Shown piece after piece: positions 1-6,583 of a stretch of 6,604 nt of DNA. The stretch comes from an uncultured delta proteobacterium (GTDB lineage Bacteria; Myxococcota_A; Polyangia; Polyangiales; Ga0077539), in assembly GCA_903860995.1 (NCBI GenBank), contig CAIOSS010000287.1, positions 1 through 6,604 of the forward strand, written 5' to 3'. The notes under the pieces were generated by a model, which was given only the letters and a program-made list of their open reading frames with translations, was not told where the DNA came from and searched no databases. Positions within the stretch are counted from its first letter, which is position 1, and every line of letters begins with the position of its first letter. The position numbers and the translations under genes were made by a program.

Positions 1-89
1 GGGCCTGGGTGGGTGCTCCCCTCGGAGGGCGAGGCCGGTGCTCGTTGGCGGGGCGGGCGCTCGTCGCGGAGCGACGGCGGCGGCGCCGC

Positions 90-845
90 TCAGGCGCCCT
101 TTCGGCGGCGCTTCTCGGGCACGCGGCGGAAGCGCTTGCGCTCGTCGCGGTCGCCGCGCAGGGCGAAGCGCCCCGCCGTGCAGAGGCGGTCGGCGGTGCG
201 GTCGACCAGCGTCCACGCGGCGTTGCGCAGGCGGGTGTGGCGCTTGTCCGACTCGGCGTCGGGCGTGGAGACCTCCGGGAGCTGCTCGGCCAGCAGCCCC
301 ATCTGGTCGAGGGCGGCCTTGCCCGCGGGGAAGCGCGCGAGGGCGTCGGCGTGCTCGGCCCAGAACGCCGACAGCTTGCGGGCGTCGTCGTGGAGGTCGG
401 CGACGCCGACGCCCAGCAGCACCTCGGCGCACCACGAGCGCACGGCCCGGTCGTCCCGGTAGGCGTGGCGGATCGTGTCGATGGCGGTCTTCTGCGCGGC
501 GCGCGCGGCGGCGTAGTTCTTCCGCTGGGTGGGGGTGAGGTTGGCGGTCGCCTCCTGGCGGCGCTCCTGCTCGTCCTGGACGTCGGCGAGGCGGGCGACG
601 GCGCGCTCGAAGTCGGTGATCTCCGCGGCGCTGAGGTCGGCCTCCGGGGTCATCGGGGTGGCCAGCAGCGTCGCGCGGTGGTCGCGCGCGGCGGCGACGA
701 GCGCGCGGGCCCAGTCGAGGTACACGTCGAGGTCGGCGTTGGGGCGGCGGATCTCCTCGGCCAGCAGGGACTCTGGCTTCGGCGCGGCGGGCGCGGCCTT
801 CTTCTTCGCGATCGGGGCGGTCTTCTTCTTCGGCGGTGTGGGCAT
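90..845 (-). CDS. Uncharacterised 251-aa protein with lysine/alanine/proline-rich N-terminus and arginine-rich C-terminus
   Basis: I do not recognise this family. The start is well supported: on the minus strand a GGAGGAG Shine-Dalgarno (854-860) lies 8 nt before the ATG. Residues 1-25 are low complexity, with two KKK clusters (6-8, 14-16) among Ala and Pro, like the basic tails of histone H1-like or other nucleic-acid-binding proteins. Residues 26-225 look soluble and mostly helical. A charged Glu/Arg/Gln-rich stretch at about 76-125 could form a coiled coil, and a Trp- and Ala-rich helical part follows. The last 20 residues are again strongly basic, with RKRFRR and KRRRK. There are only two cysteines (139, 222), and I see no signal peptide, membrane segment or enzyme motif. 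The gene is divergent from the GH13 gene and stands alone here. A nucleic-acid-associated role is inference from charge only. Coding status is supported by the ribosome site, the intact frame and a believable amino-acid composition. Confidence 0.75.
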   Translation of the reverse strand: MPTPPKKKTAPIAKKKAAPAAPKPESLLAEEIRRPNADLDVYLDWARALVAAARDHRATLLATPMTPEADLSAAEITDFERAVARLADVQDEQERRQEATANLTPTQRKNYAAARAAQKTAIDTIRHAYRDDRAVRSWCAEVLLGVGVADLHDDARKLSAFWAEHADALARFPAGKAALDQMGLLAEQLPEVSTPDAESDKRHTRLRNAAWTLVDRTADRLCTAGRFALRGDRDERKRFRRVPEKRRRKGA

Positions 846-861
846 CGGCGTCGCTCCTCCA

Positions 862-996
862 GGGAGTCGACGCTAACAGCCCGGGAGCGACGCCAGCAAA
901 CACCGGGAGCGCGCTCGGAGACCCCGGGAGCACGCTCGGAGACCCCGGGAGCGCGCTCGAGACAATATGGGAGCAGGGTCGGGAAGCTACGGGAGC
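862..996. repeat. Phased array of seven GGGAG(C/T) boxes, period 21-22 bp
   Basis: GGGAGC starts at 883, 905, 926, 947, 969 and 991, and GGGAGT at 862. The steps are 21, 22, 21, 21, 22 and 22 bp. The units at 905 and 926 differ at one base across 21 bp and the unit at 947 is close to them; the outer units keep mainly the box. The 22-bp steps break any reading frame, so the array is not a coding repeat. The array fills most of the divergent intergenic region and starts right next to the Shine-Dalgarno of the leftward gene. It could be a decaying minisatellite or a set of protein-binding sites on one helix face (21 bp is two turns); the sequence alone does not decide. Confidence 0.8.
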
Positions 997-1060
997 GGCC
1001 TCACCCTCCCCCATCGGCGACCTTGCACCCGATCGCGCTCCCGTTGGACGATCGCCCGTG

Positions 1061-2899
1061 ATGCACAACAAGGTACGACGCGGGGCGACGGTGCTCGGGG
1101 ACGGCAGCGCGGAGTTCGTCCTGTGGGTGCCCTCGTACGGCGACGTCGAGGTCGAGCGGGTGGTGGTGCGCGCCGAGGGGCTCCGCGAGTCGGCCCTCGC
1201 CGCCGCGCGGGGCGCCGACGGGCACTGGGTCGCGCGGGCGCAGCCCACGGCGCCGAAGGTCTTCTACGACTACGAGGTGCACGCGCGGCTGCGCTCGTCG
1301 GGCGAGCGATACATCAGCGTCGTGAGCGACCCCTACGCCCGCGAGGTGCACCGCGATTTCCGCTCGGTGCTCGCCACGGGGCCCGTCGCCCGCCCCGACG
1401 CCTTCGTGCGCCCCGCCCTGCGCGACCTGCTCATCTACGAGCTCCACGTCTACAACTTCACCGCGGAGGACCCCACCGTGCGCGCCGCCGCCCGCGGCAC
1501 CTACGCGGGGGTGATCGCGAAGCTCCCGCACCTGCTCGACCTCGGCGTCAACGCCATCGAGCTCATGCCCGTCTTCGACTACTCCGACCCGTGGCAGGTG
1601 GGCGTCCGCTGGAATTACATCACCGCCTGTCACCTCTGCGCGCCACACCGGGGCTACGCCGAGCGCGAGGACGAGGCGCGGGCGGAGTTCATCGCGCTGG
1701 TCAACGCCTGCCACGCGGCGGGCGTGGCGGTGATCGTCGACGCGGTGTTCAACCAGGTGTCCCGGCGCTTCTCGTACGCGCGCATCTACGACCCCCGCAG
1801 CGACCCCCGCGCGGCCCCCGACTGCGCCAGCAACCCCCTGCTGGGCAACTTCGGCGGCACCGACCCCAACCCCGGCTCGGAGCCCTACCGCGACAAGGAC
1901 TGGGGCGGCGTCGACCTGGACTACGCCCGCCCCGCGGCGATGGGCTTCGTGCGCGACGTGATGCGGGTGTGGTTCGACGAGCTCGGCATCGACGGGATGC
2001 GCTTCGACCACACCCTCGGCTTCTACCACTGGAAGGACCAGTCCGTCGGCGCCGGGGCCGCCGCCGAGGCCGCGCGGGAGATCGGCGGCGAGGGCTGCTA
2101 CCGCATCGCCGAGCACTTCTCCAACGACCACAACGAGCTCGAGCTCCTGAAGGACTCGGCCTTCAACTCGCTGTGGGCGAAGGGCTTCTACTACGCCGCC
2201 GACGACGCGCTCCAGGGCCGCGGGCTCGCGCACCTCGAGGCCCGCATGAACGTCCGGGCGGAGGGCTTCCCCGACGACAAGCCCCCGGTGGTCTTCCTCG
2301 ACAACCACGACGACGAGCGCCTCTCCAACCGCGGGGCGAAGCCCTGGTGGCGCATCCAGCCCCCGACCATCGCGCTGCTCACGCACCCCGGCGTGCCGAT
2401 GCTCTACATGGGCTGCGAGTACGCCGAGGACGACCGCACGCGCTTCGCCTCTGGCCTCCCGCGCGAGCTCAACCCCCTCGACTGGGCGCAGACCGAGGCC
2501 ACCGCGCCGCTGCTGCGGCTGCACCGCGCGATGGGCTTCCTGCGCCGCCGCGTGGGGGCCCTGCGCACCCCGGGCATGACCCCCATCTGGCGCCACGAAA
2601 ACGAGCGGGTGCTGATCTACGGGCGCGGCGACGGGGAGCTCGCGGTGATCGTGGCGCTCAACTTCCACGACGACCCGCAGACGGTGCGGGTGCCGGCGCC
2701 GGGCGGCGACGGCGAGTGGCATGAGTTCCTGTTCAACCTGAAGTTCACGGCGCACCAGGGGGTGATGCGCTTCCACGGCAGCGACGAGACCCTCTACGAG
2801 CGCATCCTGGTGCCCGGCTCGTACGCCCACATCTACTGCCGCGAGCGAGTATGGAGCGACGCGGAGTGGCTCGACCTCTTCGCGCTCGACCGCACCTGA
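1061..2899 (+). CDS. GH13 (alpha-amylase family) glycoside hydrolase or transglycosidase, cytoplasmic
   Basis: This 612-aa protein has a beta-rich N-terminal domain (about 10-105), like the CBM48/E-set module of branching enzymes, isoamylases and trehalohydrolases. A (beta/alpha)8 GH13 barrel (about 118-520) and a C-terminal beta domain follow. The four GH13 regions are visible: DAVFNQ (227-232), GMRFD with nucleophile Asp316, IAEH with acid/base Glu351, and LDNHDD with His416 and Asp417. The catalytic triad is therefore intact. Region I ends in Gln232 where His is usual, and Asp316 is followed by HTLGF, so I cannot assign a subfamily or a substrate; an alpha-glucan such as glycogen, maltodextrin or starch is likely. 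No signal peptide is seen. The frame stays open upstream to 836, but that part translates the GGGAGC repeats and precedes the domain. ATG 1061 fits the domain edge. GTG 1058 is an in-frame alternative, and the ribosome site is weak for both (GGA at 1046-1048). Confidence 0.85.
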   Translation: MHNKVRRGATVLGDGSAEFVLWVPSYGDVEVERVVVRAEGLRESALAAARGADGHWVARAQPTAPKVFYDYEVHARLRSSGERYISVVSDPYAREVHRDFRSVLATGPVARPDAFVRPALRDLLIYELHVYNFTAEDPTVRAAARGTYAGVIAKLPHLLDLGVNAIELMPVFDYSDPWQVGVRWNYITACHLCAPHRGYAEREDEARAEFIALVNACHAAGVAVIVDAVFNQVSRRFSYARIYDPRSDPRAAPDCASNPLLGNFGGTDPNPGSEPYRDKDWGGVDLDYARPAAMGFVRDVMRVWFDELGIDGMRFDHTLGFYHWKDQSVGAGAAAEAAREIGGEGCYRIAEHFSNDHNELELLKDSAFNSLWAKGFYYAADDALQGRGLAHLEARMNVRAEGFPDDKPPVVFLDNHDDERLSNRGAKPWWRIQPPTIALLTHPGVPMLYMGCEYAEDDRTRFASGLPRELNPLDWAQTEATAPLLRLHRAMGFLRRRVGALRTPGMTPIWRHENERVLIYGRGDGELAVIVALNFHDDPQTVRVPAPGGDGEWHEFLFNLKFTAHQGVMRFHGSDETLYERILVPGSYAHIYCRERVWSDAEWLDLFALDRT

Positions 2900-2906
2900 A
2901 ACACCG

Positions 2907-2935
2907 TTGACGAGGTGCGCGGATCGCGCTCCTAT
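2907..2935 (+). promoter_or_regulatory. Possible sigma70-type promoter for the preT-preA-pydC operon
   Basis: TTGACG (2907-2912) is a close match to a -35 hexamer. After a 17-bp spacer comes TCCTAT (2930-2935), a poor -10 that keeps only the first T and the final AT. It lies 8 bp after the GH13 stop codon and about 55 bp before preT, which is where an operon promoter is expected. The -10 match is weak and high-GC organisms are permissive, so this is only a candidate. Confidence 0.3.
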
Positions 2936-2948
2936 CCGTCCCCTCTGC

Positions 2949-2971
2949 GCGCCGCAGGGATCATGCGGCGC
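2949..2971 (+). other. Perfect 8-bp hairpin in the preT leader
   Basis: GCGCCGCA (2949-2956) and TGCGGCGC (2964-2971) form a perfect 8-bp stem around a 7-nt loop (GGGATCA). It ends 17 nt before the preT ATG, just upstream of its ribosome site. There is no T-run after it, so a classical terminator for the GH13 gene is unlikely. It could be an operator or an RNA structure in the leader. In such GC-rich DNA a chance hairpin is also possible. Confidence 0.4.
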
Positions 2972-2988
2972 ACCACACGCGAGGGACA

Positions 2989-4305
2989 ATGGTCAGCACA
3001 CCGCTCGATCCAGACCGCGCCGAGTCGGTATTCGCCGACTTCAAGGGCGAGTACACCCGTGAGCAGGCGACGCTCGAAGCCAGCCGCTGCCTCTACTGCT
3101 CCGACCCGCCGTGCGTGAAGGCCTGCCCCACGCACATCGACATCCCGCAGTTCATTCGCAAGATCGCCACGGGCAACGTCAAGGGCTCCGCCCGCACCAT
3201 CTTCGACGCCAACATCCTCGGCATGTCGTGCGCGCGGGTGTGCCCGGTCGAGACGCTCTGCGTCGGCGACTGCGTGTACAACCTCATGCACGTGCCGCCG
3301 ATCCAGATCGGCAAGCTCCAGCGCTACGCCACCGACCGGGCCTACGCCGAGCAGTGGCGCTTCTTCGAGGCGGGCGCCGACACGGGCAAGACCGTCGCGC
3401 TCCTCGGCGCGGGGCCCGCGAGCCTGGCCTGCGCGCACGAGCTACGGCGCCGCGGCCACGGGTGCACGGTGTACGAGAAGCGCCCCGTGGTGGGCGGTCT
3501 CAACTCCACCGGGGTGGCGCCGTACAAGATGAAGGCCGACCGGGCGGCCGACGAGGTCGACTGGGTGCTGGGCATCGGCGGCGTCGAGGTGGTCACCGGC
3601 GTCGAGGTGGGCGAGCAGGTGTCCTTCCAGGAGCTCGAGGCGCGGCACGACGCGGTGTTCCTGGGCATGGGCCTGGGGCCCGACACGCGGCTGCGGGTGC
3701 CGGGCGAGGATCTCCCCGGGGTGCACGGCGCGGTGGATTTCATCGAGGAGATGAAGCTCACGAAGATGAGCCTCGCGGGCGTGCGCCACGCCGTGGTGGT
3801 GGGCGGCGGCAACACGGCGCTCGACGCGGTGCGCGAGGCCAGGGGCCTCGGGGTGACCGACGTGGTGATGCTCTACCGCGGCGACGAGGCGGCGATGAGC
3901 GGCTACCACCACGAGTGGGCGGCGGCCAGGGTGGAGGGCGTGCGGGCCGAGTGGCGCGCCGTGGCGGTGGGCTTCGAGGCGGGCGCCGACGGGCGCGTCG
4001 CGGGGGTGCTCTGCCAGCGGCTCGACGAGAAGCGGCAGCCCATCGCGGGGGACACGTTCACGCTGCCGGCCGAGCTGGTGCTGGTGGCCATCGGGCAGTC
4101 CAAGCTCGGGGCGCTGGTGCAGTCGCTGGCGGGCATCGAGGTGCACCATGGGCGGGTGGTCGCCGACGAGCGCGGCGCCACCGGGCGGAAGGGGTACTTC
4201 GCGGGCGGCGACTGCCGCAACGGCGGCAAGGAAGTGGTCAACGCGGCGGCCGAGGGCAAGGCCGCGGCGCAGGCGATCCACGCGTATCTGACGGGAGGGC
4301 TGTGA
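2989..4305 (+). CDS. preT: Dihydropyrimidine dehydrogenase, NAD(P)H-oxidising subunit PreT
   Basis: PreT is the electron-input subunit of dihydropyrimidine dehydrogenase. It oxidises NAD(P)H at FAD and passes electrons through Fe-S clusters to PreA for reduction of uracil or thymine. The 438-aa protein matches the N-terminal half of the mammalian enzyme. An N-terminal Fe-S domain has Cys34, 37, 42 and 46, then Cys85, 91 and 95 with Gln111 at the spacing of the unusual glutamine ligand known from pig DPD. FAD-binding GAGPA (140-144) is followed by VVGG (167-170). The NAD(P) site is GGGNTA (272-277), and a C-terminal FAD contact lies in YFAGGD (403-408). The NAD(P) loop reads YRGDE (296-300), without the second basic residue typical of NADPH users, which suggests NADH. 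GAGGG (2981-2985) is the ribosome site, rather close to the ATG. The stop overlaps the preA start by one base. GltD-like small subunits are the main alternative, but the preA neighbour settles the call. Confidence 0.92.
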   Translation: MVSTPLDPDRAESVFADFKGEYTREQATLEASRCLYCSDPPCVKACPTHIDIPQFIRKIATGNVKGSARTIFDANILGMSCARVCPVETLCVGDCVYNLMHVPPIQIGKLQRYATDRAYAEQWRFFEAGADTGKTVALLGAGPASLACAHELRRRGHGCTVYEKRPVVGGLNSTGVAPYKMKADRAADEVDWVLGIGGVEVVTGVEVGEQVSFQELEARHDAVFLGMGLGPDTRLRVPGEDLPGVHGAVDFIEEMKLTKMSLAGVRHAVVVGGGNTALDAVREARGLGVTDVVMLYRGDEAAMSGYHHEWAAARVEGVRAEWRAVAVGFEAGADGRVAGVLCQRLDEKRQPIAGDTFTLPAELVLVAIGQSKLGALVQSLAGIEVHHGRVVADERGATGRKGYFAGGDCRNGGKEVVNAAAEGKAAAQAIHAYLTGGL

Positions 4306-5576
4306 TGCCTGATCTGAGCTCGAACACCGGCGGCATCCGTTCTCCGAACCCCTTCTGGCTGGCCTCGGCGCCGCCCGCCAACTCCGGCGGACAGGTGCAG
4401 CGGGCCTTCGACGCCGGGTGGGGCGGCGCGGTGTGGAAGACCCTGGGGCGGCCCATCCAGAACGTGTCGAGCCGCTTCGGGGCGCACAGCGTGGCGGGCG
4501 CGAGGGCCATCGGCTTCAACAACATCGAGCTGATCACCGACCGCTCGCTGGAGATCAACTTCCGCGAGATCTACGACACCAAGAAGAAGTACCCGAAGCA
4601 CGCGGTGATCGTGTCGCTGATGGTGGAGACCCGGGACGAGTGGCGGGACATCATCAAGCGCTCGGTGGACACCGGCGCTGATGGCCTGGAGCTCAACTTC
4701 GGCTGCCCCCACGGCATGTGCGAGCGGGGCATGGGCTCGGCGGTGGGCCAGGAGCCCAAGGTCAACCAGGAGATCACCTCCTGGGCGGTGGAGTACTCGA
4801 GCATCCCGGTGCTGGTGAAGCTCACGCCCAACGTGTCGGACATCGTGCCGCACGGCCTCGCGGCCAAGCGCGGCGGGGCGCACGGCGTGTCGCTCATCAA
4901 CACCATCAAGAGCATCATCTCGGTGGACATCGACCGCTTCGTGCCGGAGCCCCGGGTCGGGGGGCTGAGCACCAACGGCGGGTACTGCGGTCAGGCGGTG
5001 AAGCCCATCGCGATGCACATGCTGGCGGCGCTGGCCCGCGACGAGCGCTTCCGGCTGCCCATCAGCGGCATCGGGGGCATCTCCAACTGGCGCGACGCGG
5101 TGGAGTTCATTTTGTTGGGGTCGAGCTCGGTGCAGGTGTGCACCGAGGTGATGCTGCGCGGGTTTCGCGTGGTGGAAGACATGATCGAGGGCCTGGAGGA
5201 GTACATGCGCACGCATGGGTTCTCGACCCTGGAGTCGATGGTCGGCCGCGCGGTGCCGTCGTACTCCGAGTGGGGCAACCTCGACCTCAACTACGAGACC
5301 ATCGCGAAGATCGACCCGGCGCTCTGCATCGGCTGCAACAAGTGCATGATCGCGTGCGAGGACGGGGCGCACCAGTGCATCCACCCGAACCCCACCGGGG
5401 CGCGGATGCCGGTGGTGGACGAGAGCGAGTGCGTGGGCTGCAACCTCTGCCAGATCGTGTGCCCGGTGGAGGGGTGCATCAGCATGGTGGGGGTCGACAA
5501 CGGCTTCGCGCCCTCCAGCTGGAACCAGTTCGTCGAAGAGAGTCGCGTGCTGCGTCCGAAGAAGGGCGCGCACTGA
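4305..5576 (+). CDS. preA: Dihydropyrimidine dehydrogenase, FMN/Fe-S catalytic subunit PreA
   Basis: PreA carries the pyrimidine site of dihydropyrimidine dehydrogenase, which reduces uracil to dihydrouracil and thymine to dihydrothymine in the cytoplasm. Residues 1-315 form a dihydroorotate-dehydrogenase-like FMN barrel. Residues that match known DPD contacts are Lys45 (WKTLGR), Asn73 (FNNIELIT), Asn131 and general-acid Cys134 in NFGCPHG, Lys172 in VKLTPN, Asn199-Thr200, and the FMN phosphate loop SGIGGI (254-259). The C-terminal ferredoxin domain has two complete 4Fe-4S sets: Cys341/344/347/351 and Cys376/379/382/386. At 423 aa the protein is close to the E. coli size as I recall it (about 411 aa). 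The start overlaps the preT stop as TGATG, with GGGAGGG at 4293-4299 as ribosome site, so the two subunits are likely translationally coupled. The frame is open far upstream through preT, but that stretch is an arginine-rich shadow and not an N-terminal extension. Confidence 0.95.
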   Translation: MPDLSSNTGGIRSPNPFWLASAPPANSGGQVQRAFDAGWGGAVWKTLGRPIQNVSSRFGAHSVAGARAIGFNNIELITDRSLEINFREIYDTKKKYPKHAVIVSLMVETRDEWRDIIKRSVDTGADGLELNFGCPHGMCERGMGSAVGQEPKVNQEITSWAVEYSSIPVLVKLTPNVSDIVPHGLAAKRGGAHGVSLINTIKSIISVDIDRFVPEPRVGGLSTNGGYCGQAVKPIAMHMLAALARDERFRLPISGIGGISNWRDAVEFILLGSSSVQVCTEVMLRGFRVVEDMIEGLEEYMRTHGFSTLESMVGRAVPSYSEWGNLDLNYETIAKIDPALCIGCNKCMIACEDGAHQCIHPNPTGARMPVVDESECVGCNLCQIVCPVEGCISMVGVDNGFAPSSWNQFVEESRVLRPKKGAH

Positions 5577-5607
5577 GGTCGAGCGTGTTGCGCGGAGGAG
5601 TTCATCG

Positions 5608-6483
5608 ATGACGGCAAAGAGCAAGATCGTTCGCTGCGGGCTGATCCAGTGCAGCAATCCCATCAATGACGAGAGCGTCCCGGTGGCCGACATCCAGCGG
5701 GCGATGTACGAGAAGCACATTCCCTTCATCGAAGACGCTGGCAAGAAGGGGGTGCAGATTCTCTGTCTGCAGGAGATCTTCAACGGCCCGTACTTCTGCC
5801 CGAGCCAGGACCCGCGCTGGTACGACGCGACGGAGCCCGTGCCGGGCCCGACCACCGAGGCCCTCTCGGTGTACGCGAAGAAGTACCAGATGGTGATCGT
5901 GGTACCGATCTACGAGAAGGCGATGGCGGGGGTGTTCTACAACACCGCGGCGGTCATCGACGCCGACGGGTCGTACCTCGGCAAGTACCGCAAGCAGCAC
6001 ATCCCGCAGGTGAAGGGCTTCTGGGAGAAGTTCTTCTTCAAGCCTGGCAACGGGGGTTACCCCGTGTTCGAGACGCGCTACGCGAAGGTGGGTGTCTACA
6101 TCTGCTACGACCGGCACTTCCCCGAGGGGGCGCGGTGCCTGGGGCTCAACGGCGCGGAGATCGTGTTCAACCCCTCGGCCACGGTGGCGGGGCTGTCGCA
6201 GTACCTCTGGAAGATCGAGCAGCCCGCGCACGCGGTGGCCAACGGGTACTTCGTCGGCGCGATCAACCGCGTCGGCACCGAGGCCCCCTGGAACATCGGG
6301 AAGTTCTACGGTTCGAGCTACTTCGTGAACCCGCGCGGCGAGACCATCGTGCAGGCCTCGGAGGACAACGACGAGCTCGTGGTGGCGGACCTCGACCTCA
6401 ACCTCATCGACGAGGTGCGCTCGACGTGGCAGTTCTTCCGCGACCGTCGGCCCGACGCCTACGACGAGATCGTCGAGCCGTAG
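5608..6483 (+). CDS. pydC: Beta-ureidopropionase (N-carbamoyl-beta-alanine amidohydrolase), nitrilase superfamily
   Basis: This enzyme hydrolyses N-carbamoyl-beta-alanine (or the 3-aminoisobutyrate analogue from thymine) to the beta-amino acid, CO2 and ammonia, the last step of reductive pyrimidine breakdown. The 291-aa protein is a single carbon-nitrogen hydrolase domain with the full catalytic triad: Glu56 in LQEIF, Lys129 in KYRKQHIP and Cys166 in ICYDRHFPEG. The motifs around them (IFNGPYFCP, FWEKFFFKPGN, FNPSATVAGLS, QFFRDRRP) are typical of beta-ureidopropionases. It lacks the long N-terminal extension of the animal enzyme. A strong GGAGGAG (5594-5600) lies 7 nt before the ATG, and the gap to preA is only 31 bp, so it is very probably co-transcribed with preTA. 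N-carbamoylputrescine amidohydrolase or another N-carbamoyl amino acid hydrolase is possible from fold alone; the operon favours the pyrimidine role. Confidence 0.88.
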   Translation: MTAKSKIVRCGLIQCSNPINDESVPVADIQRAMYEKHIPFIEDAGKKGVQILCLQEIFNGPYFCPSQDPRWYDATEPVPGPTTEALSVYAKKYQMVIVVPIYEKAMAGVFYNTAAVIDADGSYLGKYRKQHIPQVKGFWEKFFFKPGNGGYPVFETRYAKVGVYICYDRHFPEGARCLGLNGAEIVFNPSATVAGLSQYLWKIEQPAHAVANGYFVGAINRVGTEAPWNIGKFYGSSYFVNPRGETIVQASEDNDELVVADLDLNLIDEVRSTWQFFRDRRPDAYDEIVEP

Positions 6484-6500
6484 GGAGTTGACCTCACCCC

Positions 6501-6516
6501 GCGCTGCCGCGCTGCC
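6501..6516. repeat. Tandem 8-bp direct repeat GCGCTGCC x2
   Basis: GCGCTGCC occurs at 6501-6508 and again at 6509-6516, directly before the hairpin and preceded by CCTCACCCC (6492-6500). It seems to be part of the same intergenic repeat element and has no evident function of its own. Confidence 0.5.
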
Positions 6517-6540
6517 CCTCTCCATGAATGGAGAGGGGCA
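6513..6540. repeat. REP-like palindrome, first copy; possible terminator of the preT-preA-pydC operon
   Basis: TGCCCCTCTCCAT (6513-6525) and ATGGAGAGGGGCA (6528-6540) are perfect inverted arms of 13 bp around a central GA. The hairpin starts 29 nt after the pydC stop, so it could end transcription or protect the mRNA 3' end. No T-run follows, so a classical Rho-independent terminator is not shown. Preceded by CCTCACCCC, it resembles the high-copy intergenic palindromes with CTCTCC...GGAGAG arms found in many GC-rich bacteria (family recollection, not searched). Confidence 0.7.
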
Positions 6541-6583
6541 TCCGGGAGCTGTCGGGTGTGGAGGGTGCTCCCGATCAACTCGC

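Noticed and set aside
62..76. Terminator hairpin of the leftward gene (6-bp stem CGTCGC/GCGACG, 3-nt loop)
   Set aside because: Short stem, no T-run in the transcript direction, and such hairpins arise easily by chance at this GC content.
862..996. CRISPR array
   Set aside because: Units are only 21-22 bp with no unique spacers of regular length between conserved repeats, and no cas genes are present.
836..1060. N-terminal extension of the GH13 protein by 75 residues
   Set aside because: The stretch translates the GGGAGC repeats into low-complexity GDPGS-like sequence, the 22-bp steps do not keep frame, and the recognisable domain begins just after 1061.
1001..2989. 662-aa open frame on the minus strand opposite the GH13 gene
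   Set aside because: It is rich in Val, Ala, Arg, Gly and His without domain motifs, as expected from the complement of a high-GC gene. The plus strand carries clear GH13 motifs.
3111..4304. Open frame running through preT into preA, suggesting a fused 821-aa protein
   Set aside because: The upstream part is an arginine/glycine-rich shadow of preT, and preA has its own ribosome site and overlapping start.
3903..5855. 650-aa open frame on the minus strand opposite preA
   Set aside because: Composition is that of a high-GC antisense shadow. The plus strand shows complete PreA and pydC motifs.
6486..6581. 7-bp inverted pair GAGTTGA / TCAACTC flanking the end repeat, as possible ends of a small mobile element
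   Set aside because: Only 7 bp, the left arm is next to the pydC stop and the right arm lies inside the palindrome pair. No target duplication is visible.
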